The notes beneath the pieces were generated by a model. The model was not told the DNA's origin and searched no databases. It saw only the letters and a list, made by a program, of their open reading frames with translations. From assembly GCF_000278215.1 (NCBI RefSeq), contig NZ_JH725064.1:175134-239133 (forward strand): 64,000 nt of DNA, written 5' to 3'. This document shows positions 34,031 to 44,777 of this stretch, piece after piece. Position 1 is the stretch's first letter. The number at the start of each line of letters is the position of its first letter. The stretch is from Bartonella rattimassiliensis 15908 (GTDB lineage Bacteria; Pseudomonadota; Alphaproteobacteria; Rhizobiales; Rhizobiaceae). The translations under genes were made by a program, and so were the position numbers.

Positions 34031-34060
34031 AAAATACACCATACGGTGATTTTTGTTTTT
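34031..34060 (+). terminator. Probable terminator of acs
   Basis: AAAATACACC / GGTGATTTT stem with an ATAC loop and one bulged A, followed by GTTTTT, 12 bases after the acs stop. Short GC core, so moderate confidence. Confidence 0.55.
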
Positions 34061-34513
34061 CTGCTAAAATTATCTCAGCATCGTTACGAAAATCACCGAA
34101 TTATTACCAAAACCACCGATGATAATAAAAAACAAAACAGTTCATGAAAATCTCAACAACTCTAACAACAAGCGCTTTTATTCATAACAATAAAATAAGA
34201 TAAAAGGGCCATCATAATTTTTTTATCGTTCAATGTCCACTCAATGCCAAAAAGCATCTGAGCAAGAAGGAAAAATAGTTCTGATGTTTATGCTAGAATC
34301 ACTTTGAAATTCCTGCTAAAATCATAAATAAGTAAAAAAAGAAAGTATAAATGATAATATTCTTGAACAAGAATATTCATCTATAACGAAAGTGTATAAA
34401 AAATATTGAAGACAATAAAATCTAAACTAAACAAGTTTATAACAAGAACCTAAAGTGATGAAAGAATTCTTAGAATAAATGGTGCAAAATAAAATCAGGA
34501 GTAATAACAAAAA

Positions 34514-35173
34514 GTGATTCATTTTGAAAATGTCGGCCTGCGCTATGGAATGGGCCCTGAGGTCCTTCGTGATATTAGCTTTCATATTCCTACTGGGTCA
34601 TTTCAGTTTCTCACGGGAGCCTCAGGAGCAGGTAAAACATCGTTGATGCGTCTGATGTTTTTAGCACTCAAACCAACGCGTGGTCACATTGATTTATTTG
34701 GAATGGATACGGCATTGCTTAAACGGCAAGAACTTCCAGCATTACGAAGACGTATCGGTGTTGTCTTTCAAGATTTTCGTCTCCTTGATCACATGACCAC
34801 CTATGAAAATGTTTCTTTGCCTTTACGCATTAAAGGACAAGAAGAAATAACCTATCGTAGTGAAGTGGAAGATCTTCTCTGTTGGGTAGGCTTGGGAAAT
34901 CATATTCATGTTTTACCGCCGGTTCTCTCTGGTGGAGAAAAACAAAGGGCCGCTATTGCCCGCGCACTCATTGATCAACCTGAAATTTTGCTTGCTGATG
35001 AACCAACAGGAAATGTTGATCCGCCCTTGGCAAAACGCCTCCTCCGTTTGTTTATTGAATTAAACCGTTTTGGAACGGCTGTTATCATTGCTACCCATGA
35101 TATCACCTTAATGGAACAAGTTGCAGCGCGGCGCATGCTTCTCCATAACGGACGGATGACAATTCATGAATAA
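34514..35173 (+). CDS. ftsE: Cell division ATP-binding protein FtsE
   Basis: ABC ATPase of 219 residues that, with FtsX, relays divisome state to periplasmic peptidoglycan hydrolases. Walker A GASGAGKTSLM, Q-loop FQDFRLL, signature LSGGEKQRAAIARAL, Walker B ILLADEPTGNVD and the His switch ATHD are all intact. The FQDFRLLDH sequence is characteristic of FtsE. Start is GTG 34514 with AGGAG about 12 bases upstream. It overlaps ftsX by 8 bases. The 34019-34513 gap upstream contains no gene. Confidence 0.93.
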   Translation: MIHFENVGLRYGMGPEVLRDISFHIPTGSFQFLTGASGAGKTSLMRLMFLALKPTRGHIDLFGMDTALLKRQELPALRRRIGVVFQDFRLLDHMTTYENVSLPLRIKGQEEITYRSEVEDLLCWVGLGNHIHVLPPVLSGGEKQRAAIARALIDQPEILLADEPTGNVDPPLAKRLLRLFIELNRFGTAVIIATHDITLMEQVAARRMLLHNGRMTIHE

Positions 35174-36119
35174 ATTTTTCTCCATTTTTACCAGCAATAA
35201 AAAAAACACAACGGCGATTATTCCCAGTAGCAACATTTCTGGGCAAGCGCTGGTTACCGTGATCGCTATTATGACATTTCTCTCAAGTCTCACCTTAATT
35301 GGCGTTGATTTAGTTCAGCGTTCTGCCAAAAATTGGAGCAATCAAATTAGCTATGAAGCCACAATACAAATACGCCCCGTTGACAATGTTGATATCAATA
35401 AAGCACTTCATGATGCTGTCCAACTAGTTAAAACCTTTTCTGGTGTCCAAGATGCAAAAATTGTTGACCCAAAAGCCACCGAAAAGTTGCTGGAACCATG
35501 GCTTGGAACGGGTTTTAATTTGAATGAATTGCCCCTACCCCGCCTTATCATTGTCACTTTGAAAGAGGATGAAAAAATCAATTTTGCCGCCATCCATCAT
35601 GCCATTAAAACTCAAATTCCAGGCGGTCAATTTGATGATCACCGTGTTTGGGTCCATCGTTTTGCGACCATGGCATACACCACTGTTTTCATTGGTTTTT
35701 CAATTTTAGTATTGGTTCTAAGCTCTCTCATCCTCACCATCATTTTTGCCACCCGCAATGCATTGGCAGAAAATGCCCATATTATTAATGTGTTATATTT
35801 TCTTGGTACTGAAACCCTTTTCATTGCGCGTCAATTTGATTGGTATTTTTTTAAAAACGCCCTTCGCGGTGCTTTATATGGTGGTCTCACAAGCATATTT
35901 CTGTTTTCAGCCTTTTGTCTCTGGACGAATTACAACCTCGGAAAAGCAGAAGCCAGCCAAATAACAGCTTTATTTGGCTATATTTCCATAAAGCTTATTC
36001 CCTATGGAAAAATCATTCTCCTTATTATTTTCGTTTCTTTTCTCACCACCCTTACAAACCGCATGACTATTTTAGCACAACTGAAAAAAATCGATCAATG
36101 TGAAAATGGTTTATTTTAA
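35166..36119 (+). CDS. ftsX: Cell division protein FtsX
   Basis: Permease-like partner of FtsE, 317 residues. One transmembrane segment after a short cytoplasmic N-terminus (about 28-50), a periplasmic domain of about 120 residues, then three hydrophobic segments (around 170-195, 220-250 and 275-300), the FtsX topology. The start overlaps ftsE, so the pair is translationally coupled. It ends next to a DUF218 gene. Confidence 0.9.
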   Translation: MNKFFSIFTSNKKNTTAIIPSSNISGQALVTVIAIMTFLSSLTLIGVDLVQRSAKNWSNQISYEATIQIRPVDNVDINKALHDAVQLVKTFSGVQDAKIVDPKATEKLLEPWLGTGFNLNELPLPRLIIVTLKEDEKINFAAIHHAIKTQIPGGQFDDHRVWVHRFATMAYTTVFIGFSILVLVLSSLILTIIFATRNALAENAHIINVLYFLGTETLFIARQFDWYFFKNALRGALYGGLTSIFLFSAFCLWTNYNLGKAEASQITALFGYISIKLIPYGKIILLIIFVSFLTTLTNRMTILAQLKKIDQCENGLF

Positions 36120-36123
36120 TTTT

Positions 36124-36789
36124 ATGGCTCACAACAGCTCTAACCTATTGATGCAAGACGATTTAGAGCGTTCTATTTCAAAACAGTCTCACTCTAATTG
36201 GTTTCCTCGCAGCTTATTTCGCTATTTTCCCCCCACAACACTTACTCTTGCAATCATTATTTTCATTTTTTGGGGGGGCTTTATTATTTTTTCTGAAAAA
36301 ACCGAACGACTTTTCCCCCCAATGCCTCTCCCCAAAGCTGATGCCATCATCGTGCTTACAGGTGGAGAAAACCGAATAGAGACAGGACTTCATCTTTTAC
36401 AAAAAGGGCTTGGTTCACGACTCTTCATCAGTGGTGTAAACACCACAACCAATCTGAAAAATTTCATGCATAACATGCATATTAATCCACGACTTGTCTC
36501 CTGTTGTATTGACATTGGGCATAAAGCAACTAACACCAGAGGGAATGCCAAAGAAAGCGCAGTTTGGATCAAAAAGCACCACTATAAAAGCCTTTATATC
36601 GTCACCCATGATTACCACATATGGCGCTCAATGCGTGAACTGAAATATTTAATGCCTGATATCCATTTTATTGCCTATCCTGTTAAAAAGAGCAAAGCTA
36701 AAAGCACAATACAACAGCTCAATCAAACCCGTATTCTTATATTCCAATATATTAAAACGCTCCAAGTCTATATTAAAACTATGTTCTGA
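36124..36789 (+). CDS. YdcF/SanA-like DUF218 membrane protein
   Basis: About 221 residues. One N-terminal membrane segment (TLTLAIIIFIFWGGFIIF) is followed by a DUF218 domain: ADAIIVLTGGENRIETGLHLL, GSRLFISG and TRGNAKESAVWI, then LYIVTHDYHIWRSMRELK. Members act in envelope processes (SanA, ElyC) and the fold may bind a nucleotide-like ligand; the exact role is unknown. The start is uncertain: GTG 36100, ATG 36106 and ATG 36124 are in frame and none has a good ribosome site; the first two would overlap ftsX. A G7 run at 36272-36278 lies in the membrane segment codons. Confidence 0.82.
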   Translation: MAHNSSNLLMQDDLERSISKQSHSNWFPRSLFRYFPPTTLTLAIIIFIFWGGFIIFSEKTERLFPPMPLPKADAIIVLTGGENRIETGLHLLQKGLGSRLFISGVNTTTNLKNFMHNMHINPRLVSCCIDIGHKATNTRGNAKESAVWIKKHHYKSLYIVTHDYHIWRSMRELKYLMPDIHFIAYPVKKSKAKSTIQQLNQTRILIFQYIKTLQVYIKTMF

Positions 36790-36887
36790 TCTTTACCTTT
36801 TTCTAACGTTAAAAAAAACTTACCATCAACTGACCGTTTCATAGCATTCTCTTTATTCACTTCACACAAGTATCCTCTACAGGGTTC

Positions 36888-39023
36888 ATGATGAGGGAGA
36901 TGAGAAACTTACTAGAACGATTAATCAGATGGTCTTTAAGACAAGATAGCAACCATACGATTGAGATTATAGAGATTAAGCGTGACGATGAATTAAAAGA
37001 GCTTACCACAACGGTTGATGAGATCTCGATACCATCAAAAGCAGAAAGTTCTAGACATACCATTGGAACAGCAGCAAGCAAACCTCAATCGGTATCTGGA
37101 GGACAAGGAAACTTATTCCCCCGTTCTGAGTTTTTTGATTTTGTCAAAGCCATTTTTTGGGATAGTTTTAAAATCACGGATTATTGGAGCATATGAGGGA
37201 ACAATGCCATTTCGCAAGCCATGGAAAGGATCTTAACAGAACTTGATAAAACGAATATCGAGAAAGAATCCAAGGAATTACAAGAGTTTTATAACAGTGT
37301 AAGGCTTCGTGCTTCAGGGATTATCTCTCCTTTAGCAAGGCAAAATCTTATTATTACACTTTATGAAAGCTTTTTTGCCAAGGCCTTTAAGAAGACCACG
37401 GATAGGCTTGGGATTGTTTATACGCCCGTTGAGGTTGTTGATTTTATCATTCATTCTGTTGATGATGTGTTGCGCAATGAATTTGGCAAAAGCTTGGGGT
37501 CACGGGGTGTTTCTATCCTTGATCCTTTCACGGGAACAGGAACTTTTATCACAAGGCTATTACAATCCAATCTCATCAAACCAGAGGATATGGAATATAA
37601 GTTCCGTCATGATATCCATGCCAATGAGATTGTCTTGCTTGCCTATTATATAGCAGCGATTAACATTGAATCGACGTATCATAGTTTGATGAAAGGAGAA
37701 TATATTCCTTTCAAGCATATTGGTTTAACCGATACGTTTTTGATGCTTTAAAAACAAGATTTGATGAAAGGTTTACTAAAGGAAAACAGCGCATATTTAG
37801 AACATCAGAAAAATTTGACTATCGAAGTTATCTTCAGCAACCCTCCTTATTCAACCGGTCAAAAAAGTGCTAATGATAATGCGAAGAATACCCCTTATCC
37901 GATATTAAATAAACGTATCAGTGAAACTTACACGGCTCAATCCAAAACAACTTATGTACAAACACTTTATGACAGTTATATTCGTGCCATTCGCTGGGCT
38001 AGTGATCTTTAAGAAAGGACATAATAAAAAGCTCTTTGAAAATTTTTCTTGTGGTCTAAAAACTAATCGTGATGCGTGGACATATAACTCAAGCCGTGAA
38101 GTTTTAAAGAAAAACATGAATAATATGATTACGTTCTATAACAGCGAAGTAGAACGTTTTAATACTACCTATCGACACTCTGATCGTAAAACACGTGCAA
38201 ATGCTGTAGATAATTTCGTCAATACAGATGTAAAAAAGATCAGTTGGAGTTATAATATTAAACAAGAATTGGTAAAAGAAAAACTCTTTAAATTTGAATG
38301 TCACGGTCTTACTCGAAGAAAGTAAAACAGCTGGTTTACAGAAGCGTGATGCCATGACTGATGAAGATCTAGACCATTTTAAAGCTGCTTATTCTCATGA
38401 AAAAATCTCTAAGGATGATTTATTCTATTACGTTTATGGTCTTTTACATTCGGAAGATTACCGTACTCGTTATGCTGATAACCTCTCTAAAGAATTACTT
38501 CGTATCCCTTGCGTAAAGAGTGCTGATGATTTTTGGAAGTTTGTGACAGCAGGGCGTGAGATTTAGTCATTTTCACGTGAATTATGAAGATGTAGAGCCT
38601 TATCCAGTGACCTTTAAAAAAGGCAATCCAAAACAAACAGAGATCTCTAATCCCGAAAAGTTTTATTATATGACTGAAATGAAATTCGCAAAAGCAGGTA
38701 AGGAAAAAGATAAATCTACTGTTTTTTATAACAGCAATATCACAATAACAGACATCCTTAAGGAAGCTTATGAGTATATCGTCAATGGCAAGCCTGCTCT
38801 TGAATGGATTATGGGCCGTCAATGTGTAAAGACTGATAAAAAGAGTGGCATTGTAAATGATGCCAATCGCTATGCTGTTGAAACCATTGGCAACCCTGCC
38901 TACCCTCTAGAGTTGTTTCAAAGGGTTATTACCGTAAGTTTAAGAACCATGAAAATCGTAAAAAAACTACCAAAATTAGAAATTAGAGAAACTGAAAATG
39001 TTAAGTTATGCATTATGCCGTAA
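36888..39023 (+). pseudogene. Shattered type ISP-like restriction-modification gene
   Basis: Pieces in changing frames form one decayed gene. 37221-37751 carries an N6-adenine methylase core: LGIVYTPVEVVDFIIHS and ILDPFTGTGTFITRLL (SAM motif I). 37761-38012 has motif IV, VIFSNPPYSTGQKS. After a deletion near 38010, 38040-38320 continues with AWTYNSSREVLKKNMNNMI. 38294-38566 has YVYGLLHSEDYRTRYADN, and 38556-39023 has the target-recognition part through ALEWIMGRQCV and ANRYAVETIGNP. The upstream piece 36888-37196 is linker from before the methylase. The helicase and nuclease half is gone. Such enzymes normally exceed 1500 residues. At least five frame breaks are visible. Confidence 0.88.
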
Positions 39024-39185
39024 AACTTTACCCTTTAACATGATATAAAGCATTCTCCACTTAACACGAATGAAGCATTTTCAGAAAGACCAGCGGATCA
39101 TCAAGCTTTTTCCTGACCATATTTTTCTTCACAAACACTTCATCCAATTTGATATAACAACAAACATGCCGCAATTGATCACTAC

Positions 39186-41165
39186 TTAATCACGTGAGAG
39201 CGCAACAACAGGATCAAGCCGTGAAGCTTGTCGCGCTGGCGAAAAACCAAAACATATTCCAATGAGAGTAGAAAAAGTAAGAGATAGGATTATTGAATCA
39301 ATTGTATAAATGAGATGTATAGGCGCATTAAAGAGCCAAAATAAACCTCCAATAGAAAACCCAAAGAGAATTCCTAAACCGCCTCCAATCATACATACTA
39401 AAATTGCTTCAATGAGAAATTGCTGTAAAATATCACTCTGCCGTGCACCAATAGCCATACGCACCCCAATTTCATTGATCCGCTCAGAAACCGTGACCAA
39501 CATAATATTCATCACCCCAATTCCCCCTACAATCAGTGAAATCGCTGCAATTGAAGACACTAAAAGCGTTAAAATATGCGTACTCTCCATGATACGCTCC
39601 CGGAAAAATTCAGAATTTCTAATGAAAAAATCTTCGCCACCATGGCGCATAATAAGAAAACGTCGAACCATAGTCTCTGCTAAATGTGAATCAACGTCAT
39701 CAGCAATTTTAACCATAATTGCGCGCACCTGCGTTGTCCCCAGAAACCGCGTTTGCAAAGTTGTATAGGGCAAATAAATCTGCAAGGTATTTGAGCTAGC
39801 TCCATTATTTTTCGGATCTACCACACCCACAATACGTGCAGGAACGTTTCCCACCTGCACCACTTTTCCAAGTGGGCTCTCATGGCTATGAGGGAAAAGA
39901 ACAGCAATGGCTTCCTTTTCAATAACGAGATCAACAGCTCGTTCACGCACACTTTTTTGATCAAACAACTGCCCTTCAATAGCTTTAAGCCCTTGTGTTT
40001 GAAAAAATTGTTCTCCCACCCCAGTAATCACAGCATTAACTTCAATAGAACCAAATCGAATCGTAGAGTTTGTTGAAATTTGAGGCGTTACACCAGAAAT
40101 ATATGGCAATCCAGAAAGAGCTTCTGCATCCGCTTCAACGAGACTGGTTATCTTCTCTGCTTGTGGATCAGAAAAACTTTTTCCAGGGAAGATTGTCAAA
40201 GTATTAGAGCCTAAACTTTTAAAGTTTTCCAGTATTTTTTCCTGCGTACCATTTCCTAAAGCCACCATGGCGATAATGGCTCCAATACCGATAATCACCC
40301 CGAGCATTGTCAAAAAAGTTCGCATACGATGCGCATTCATAGCCAACAAAGCCATAACAAATGTTTCACGGAAACGTTCAACAAAAGAACGAAAAAAACC
40401 TAGTTTTTTTTGATCTTTTAGATTTTCCCTTTCCTGAATATAAGACTTAGCCCTTGTTTTTTTATCCTTTGATACATTATCTGCAATAATTTCCCCATCA
40501 CTGATTTCAATAATACGATCTGCTCTTTTAGCCACCTGCATATCATGCGTAACGATAATAATGGTGTGCCCTTCTTTATGAAGCTCATCCAAAATACGCA
40601 ATACTTCTTGACCACTATGTTTATCTAAAGCACCGGTTGGCTCATCAGCAAGAATAACTTGCGCATTATTCATCAATGCTCGCGCAATAGACACCCGTTG
40701 TTGTTGCCCTCCTGAAAGCTGATTAGGACGATGATTGATTCTCTCGCCCATACCTAAGCGTGTTAACAAGTCCTGAGCACGTTTTTTTCTCACATCTGGT
40801 GCACATCCTGCATAAATAGCTGGAATTTCAACATTGCCAAGCGCGGTTAATTCACTCAACAAATGATAGCGCTGAAAAATAAATCCAAAATGATTGCGCC
40901 GCAAAGCTGACAATTCATCAGCAGAAAGAGAAGCTGTTTCTTTTCCTGAAATCCAATAACGACCAGAACTTTGTCGATCAAGACAGCCCAGAATATTCAT
41001 CAGTGTGGACTTTCCAGAACCGGAAGCCCCCACGATTGCCACCATTTCACCACGCTTAATGGTCAGATTGATCTCTTTCAAAACAGTGACAAATGTTTCA
41101 CCCGCAGGAAATTTTCGCACAATATTTTCCAAAACGAGAACCGCATCTGCTTTTTCTGCTTTCAT
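39186..41165 (-). CDS. macB: Macrolide-export-type ABC transporter MacB
   Basis: 659-residue fusion of an ABC ATPase and a membrane part. Walker [13 protein letters not shown] near residue 45, [15 protein letters not shown] and [12 protein letters not shown]. One hydrophobic segment near residue 280 precedes a large periplasmic MacB_PCD domain. Three C-terminal segments of the FtsX type follow, with the [17 protein letters not shown] loop. It mechanically drives export of macrolides, toxins or lipopeptides through the MacA adaptor. macA ends three bases upstream of the start, and an outer-membrane factor lies before that. Confidence 0.9.
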   Translation of the reverse strand: MKAEKADAVLVLENIVRKFPAGETFVTVLKEINLTIKRGEMVAIVGASGSGKSTLMNILGCLDRQSSGRYWISGKETASLSADELSALRRNHFGFIFQRYHLLSELTALGNVEIPAIYAGCAPDVRKKRAQDLLTRLGMGERINHRPNQLSGGQQQRVSIARALMNNAQVILADEPTGALDKHSGQEVLRILDELHKEGHTIIIVTHDMQVAKRADRIIEISDGEIIADNVSKDKKTRAKSYIQERENLKDQKKLGFFRSFVERFRETFVMALLAMNAHRMRTFLTMLGVIIGIGAIIAMVALGNGTQEKILENFKSLGSNTLTIFPGKSFSDPQAEKITSLVEADAEALSGLPYISGVTPQISTNSTIRFGSIEVNAVITGVGEQFFQTQGLKAIEGQLFDQKSVRERAVDLVIEKEAIAVLFPHSHESPLGKVVQVGNVPARIVGVVDPKNNGASSNTLQIYLPYTTLQTRFLGTTQVRAIMVKIADDVDSHLAETMVRRFLIMRHGGEDFFIRNSEFFRERIMESTHILTLLVSSIAAISLIVGGIGVMNIMLVTVSERINEIGVRMAIGARQSDILQQFLIEAILVCMIGGGLGILFGFSIGGLFWLFNAPIHLIYTIDSIILSLTFSTLIGICFGFSPARQASRLDPVVALSRD

Positions 41166-41168
41166 GGT

Positions 41169-42392
41169 TTAATTCTCATCTTCGCTGTGTTCATCAGGGA
41201 TTTCTGGCATCACACCATCGCGCGAACCGGTAATAACCACATCCCCCTCCTGCAGCCCAGAAACAATCTCTGCCATCACTTTGTTATTAAGCCCGACAGT
41301 TACTTGTTTTGCCACCACTTTATTGTTCCCCACCAAAAGTGAAACCCATGCTTTATGCTCTTTTGTTTCATCGCGCAAAGCATCACTTGGCACCAACAAA
41401 ACATTTTGAGCACGCCCTAAAATAATATGAACTTGAGCGGTCATATAAGTTCGCAAAAAGTTGTCTTTATTATCAACATGAATAATTCCATTGTAATAAA
41501 TCGCGGACGATACGAGAGAACTAGATCCTCCTGCGCCGGGATTAATACTCACATCAGCGCGAATGGATTCAGGAGCCGGATCAACCCTTTCTAAAGTTCC
41601 CTCATAACGACGGTGTGAATTGCCCAATACCGTAAAATAAAGAGGTTGTCCGGCATGAACTTTAAGGATATCAGCTTCCGAAATTTGCGCTTTAACTGTC
41701 ATTTTTGATAAATCGCCTAAAATAACAATTGTAGGTGCTGACTGAACAGCATTGACATTCTGTCCTTCTTCCACCACCGTTGCCAAAACGGTTCCTGCGG
41801 AAGGAGCAGTTATCCGCGTATACCCAAGATTAACCTCTGCACTCTCCACATCAATTTGAGCTTGCACAATCTGCTGACGCAATTGAGCAATTTGCGCCTC
41901 ACGTATTTTCACTTGTGTTGCCGCATCATCAAGATTAGCTTTTGAAATTGCATGCGATTCTATCATTTTTTTCTGCCGTTCTAAATTTTTCTGAGCAAGA
42001 GTAAGATAAGCTTCTTGTTCCATTAGATTTGCATAATAATGCGATAAAGCTGCTTTTTTTCTTTTCAGATCATTTTCTTGATCTGTAGAATCAATTTCTG
42101 CTAAGAGATCCCCTTCTTTTACAACACTTCCTGGGAAAACGCGCATTGAAATCACCCGCCCTGTCGCACGCGCCCCCACAGCCACCAACCGATAAGGACG
42201 CACCAGCCCAGAAGCTAAAACACTTTCCTCTATATCACCGCGCTTCACCACAGCTGTCATATACATTGGTGTAGACGTTCCGAAAAAAGCAGAGCGTAGA
42301 CACAAAAAAATGATAAGAATAAAAAGAGAAAGAAGAAATAACGACAGTTTTTTGTGTTTTATAATGAAATTTTTGATGAATTTTCTTTTCAT
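41169..42392 (-). CDS. macA: MacA-type periplasmic adaptor (RND/MFP family)
   Basis: 407-residue membrane fusion protein with an N-terminal membrane anchor (about 17-32). GDIEESVLASGLVRPYRLVAVGA is a split lipoyl start, here shown by GDIEESVLASGLVRP. A long coiled-coil hairpin of about 100 residues is rich in QIAQLRQQIVQAQ text. The second lipoyl half (RITAPSAGTVLATVVEEGQ) and the beta-barrel and membrane-proximal domains end in VVITGSRDG. It overlaps the outer-membrane factor gene by four bases (ATGA) and is three bases from macB. Confidence 0.9.
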   Translation of the reverse strand: MKRKFIKNFIIKHKKLSLFLLSLFILIIFLCLRSAFFGTSTPMYMTAVVKRGDIEESVLASGLVRPYRLVAVGARATGRVISMRVFPGSVVKEGDLLAEIDSTDQENDLKRKKAALSHYYANLMEQEAYLTLAQKNLERQKKMIESHAISKANLDDAATQVKIREAQIAQLRQQIVQAQIDVESAEVNLGYTRITAPSAGTVLATVVEEGQNVNAVQSAPTIVILGDLSKMTVKAQISEADILKVHAGQPLYFTVLGNSHRRYEGTLERVDPAPESIRADVSINPGAGGSSSLVSSAIYYNGIIHVDNKDNFLRTYMTAQVHIILGRAQNVLLVPSDALRDETKEHKAWVSLLVGNNKVVAKQVTVGLNNKVMAEIVSGLQEGDVVITGSRDGVMPEIPDEHSEDEN

Positions 42393-43867
42393 TGCCCTAC
42401 CTTTGCAAGTGAATGGGGTGCACCATCAACAACTTCTGGCCGTGATACATCAACGATTCCATCCCATCCCCCTCCCAATGCTTTCATCAGAGCAATATAT
42501 TGGGTAACTAAAGCAACACGGCTATCTTTCAGTGCCATTTGCGCAGAATAATATGAACGATCAGCATTTAACAATTCAAGGAAGCTTGTATTTCCATTTT
42601 CAAAAAGACTTCGTGAAAGTTCTAAAGAATGTAGAAAAGCTTTATTTGCAATGACCAGCTTTTCGAGACGCTGATGTTCCTTTGTTAATCTCACAAGTGC
42701 ATTTTCAACATCCTCCAAAGCCCTCAATACAGCCGTCCGATAATTAATAAAAGCTTGATCACGCTGTGCGCGCGCCATCGCAATAGAGGCAACAATCTGT
42801 CCTCCATTAAAGAAGGGAAAACGAAGACCGGGGCCCAAAGACCAACCAATGGTTGAACTTTTCCATAATTGGTCTATTGCGGTTGCTGCTGTTGAAATAT
42901 TCCCCGTTAATGTAAGTGACGGATAACGTTCTGCCTCACGTTGACCAATTCGAGCTGTTGCTTGTGCATATTGGCGCTCTGCCCGCCGTAAATCCGGACG
43001 AGACAATAAAATATCTGCTGGAATTCCTGCTGGTATTGGCCATTGTGGTTGTGGAATTTTCATTTGTTTGGCATTTTTTTGCAACAGATCTTTCAATGCC
43101 GTCGGCACATGACCGGTTAAAATGGAAAGGCGATGCATACTCATTTCCAAACTTGCTTCCATCTGAGCGATATCAGCTTCTGTATTAGCCATTTGCGCTT
43201 TTGCATTTGAAACATCAAGCTCAGAAATATCACCTGCTATTAATTTGGCACGCATCAATTCATACGTTTTGCGTTGTGTCGAAGCAATTTGCCGCACAAT
43301 AAACAACTTTTGTTGCCAACCGCGCATTTGAACATAATTTGTTGCCACCTCTCCTAACAATATAACCATCGTCGCACGCATATCTTCCACGCTTGCTTCA
43401 AAACCATAACGTGCTGCTTCAACACCTCGCTTATGTCCTCCAAAGAAATCAAGCTCCCAACTAGCATCAAATCCGCTACGATACTGGCTCAACGTATCAG
43501 ATTGTTTAGAGCCGCTATGGGTTCCAGAAATTGTGCTTGACATACTTGGCAACAAAGATCCCACCATTTGCTCTAAACTCGCCCGCGCTTCACGAATCCG
43601 GGCTTTGGCAACGGCAACATCATTATTTCCAGAAACTGCCTCATCCATTAACGCATTTAAAACCGGATCATTTAACCGTCGCCACCACCCTGCCAGGGAA
43701 ATTGAATGCCCAGATATCTGTGCAGACTTCTGCCCCCATTGAGCCGGAACAGAAAAAGATGTCTTATGATAATTTGGACCAACCATACATCCAGACAAAA
43801 TAAAACAAAGCAATACACTAGAAAGTAATCCACGAGAAGCGCCCCATTTGAGATTTCTGATATACAT
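42389..43867 (-). CDS. Outer-membrane efflux lipoprotein, NodT/OprM family
   Basis: 492-residue TolC-like channel. Lipoprotein signal peptide with lipobox ILSGC (Cys27), followed by MVGPNYHKT, the CxxGPDY/NY start typical of the NodT family. Two outer-membrane efflux repeats follow (RIREARASLEQMVGSLLPSM in the first and ARIGQREAERYPSLTLTGNI in the second) with RPDLRRAERQ between them. It is first in the operon with macA and macB, so it supplies the outer-membrane exit of that pump. Confidence 0.9.
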   Translation of the reverse strand: MYIRNLKWGASRGLLSSVLLCFILSGCMVGPNYHKTSFSVPAQWGQKSAQISGHSISLAGWWRRLNDPVLNALMDEAVSGNNDVAVAKARIREARASLEQMVGSLLPSMSSTISGTHSGSKQSDTLSQYRSGFDASWELDFFGGHKRGVEAARYGFEASVEDMRATMVILLGEVATNYVQMRGWQQKLFIVRQIASTQRKTYELMRAKLIAGDISELDVSNAKAQMANTEADIAQMEASLEMSMHRLSILTGHVPTALKDLLQKNAKQMKIPQPQWPIPAGIPADILLSRPDLRRAERQYAQATARIGQREAERYPSLTLTGNISTAATAIDQLWKSSTIGWSLGPGLRFPFFNGGQIVASIAMARAQRDQAFINYRTAVLRALEDVENALVRLTKEHQRLEKLVIANKAFLHSLELSRSLFENGNTSFLELLNADRSYYSAQMALKDSRVALVTQYIALMKALGGGWDGIVDVSRPEVVDGAPHSLAKVGQ

Positions 43868-43934
43868 CTAGTCTCCCGCATTCTTTCAGAATCATTATCT
43901 AACATTAATACTTTATTTACCTGTTATTTCAAAA

Positions 43935-44744
43935 TTAACGTGAAAAATCAAATACTGTTTGCACAGGAATATGATCTGAAGGACGTTTCCATCCGCGCGC
44001 ATCACGAAAAGTCGAAAGATCCGCCACAAAAGGAGCTAAATCTGAAGAAGACCAAATATGATCAAGCCGCCGCCCATAATCCGTAAGAGCCCAATCGCGA
44101 ACACGATAACTCCACCATGTGTAAAGTTTAGTAGGAACAGGGATATGCAAACGCATAAGATCAACCCATCCGCCCTGACAACGCACATTTTGTAAATGTT
44201 CTGTTTCAATAGGTGTATGGCTTACAACCTTCAATAATTGCTGATGAGACCAAACATCCTCTGCCAAAGGAGCAATATTCAAATCGCCTAGCAAAAGAGA
44301 AGACATCCCTTTTTCCTGATCGGCGCGGATAAAAGACATTTCTTTTAAAAAATCAAGCTTATGACGAAATTTTTCATTCACCTCAGCATCAGGAATATCT
44401 CCTCCAGCAGGAACATAAAAATTATGAATCCGCATCAATTTACCATGGGGTTCCATAATCACTGAGATATAGCGACAATCTTGATTTTGACAAAAGAAAC
44501 GCTTTTCTACCTTTTTAAAAGGCAAACGAGAAACAATCGCCACTCCATTATAAGATTTTTGTCCACTCAATGCGATATGCTTATATCCTGCTGCTTCAAA
44601 AGCCTCCACTGGGAATAAAGGATCAGGACATTTTGTTTCTTGTAGACACAAAACATCGGCAGGAAAGAGTTCCAAATACTGAAAAACCTGTGCAAGGCGC
44701 AAACGAATAGAGTTAATATTCCAAGTAGCAATACGAAAGAACAT
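43935..44744 (-). CDS. xthA: Exodeoxyribonuclease III
   Basis: 269-residue AP endonuclease/3'-5' exonuclease of the EEP fold acting in base-excision repair. RIATWNINSIRLRL, LCLQETKCPD (metal-binding Glu), YNGVAIVSR, LLGDLNIAP (Asp/Asn catalytic) and KRPSDHIPV (catalytic His) are all present. The ATG at 44744 is chosen over an upstream TTG because AGGA is correctly placed for it. It is separated from lolA-like gene by 33 bases. Confidence 0.93.
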   Translation of the reverse strand: MFFRIATWNINSIRLRLAQVFQYLELFPADVLCLQETKCPDPLFPVEAFEAAGYKHIALSGQKSYNGVAIVSRLPFKKVEKRFFCQNQDCRYISVIMEPHGKLMRIHNFYVPAGGDIPDAEVNEKFRHKLDFLKEMSFIRADQEKGMSSLLLGDLNIAPLAEDVWSHQQLLKVVSHTPIETEHLQNVRCQGGWVDLMRLHIPVPTKLYTWWSYRVRDWALTDYGRRLDHIWSSSDLAPFVADLSTFRDARGWKRPSDHIPVQTVFDFSR

Positions 44745-44777
44745 CTGTTTCAATCCTAATGACGTGACTCTATTTCT

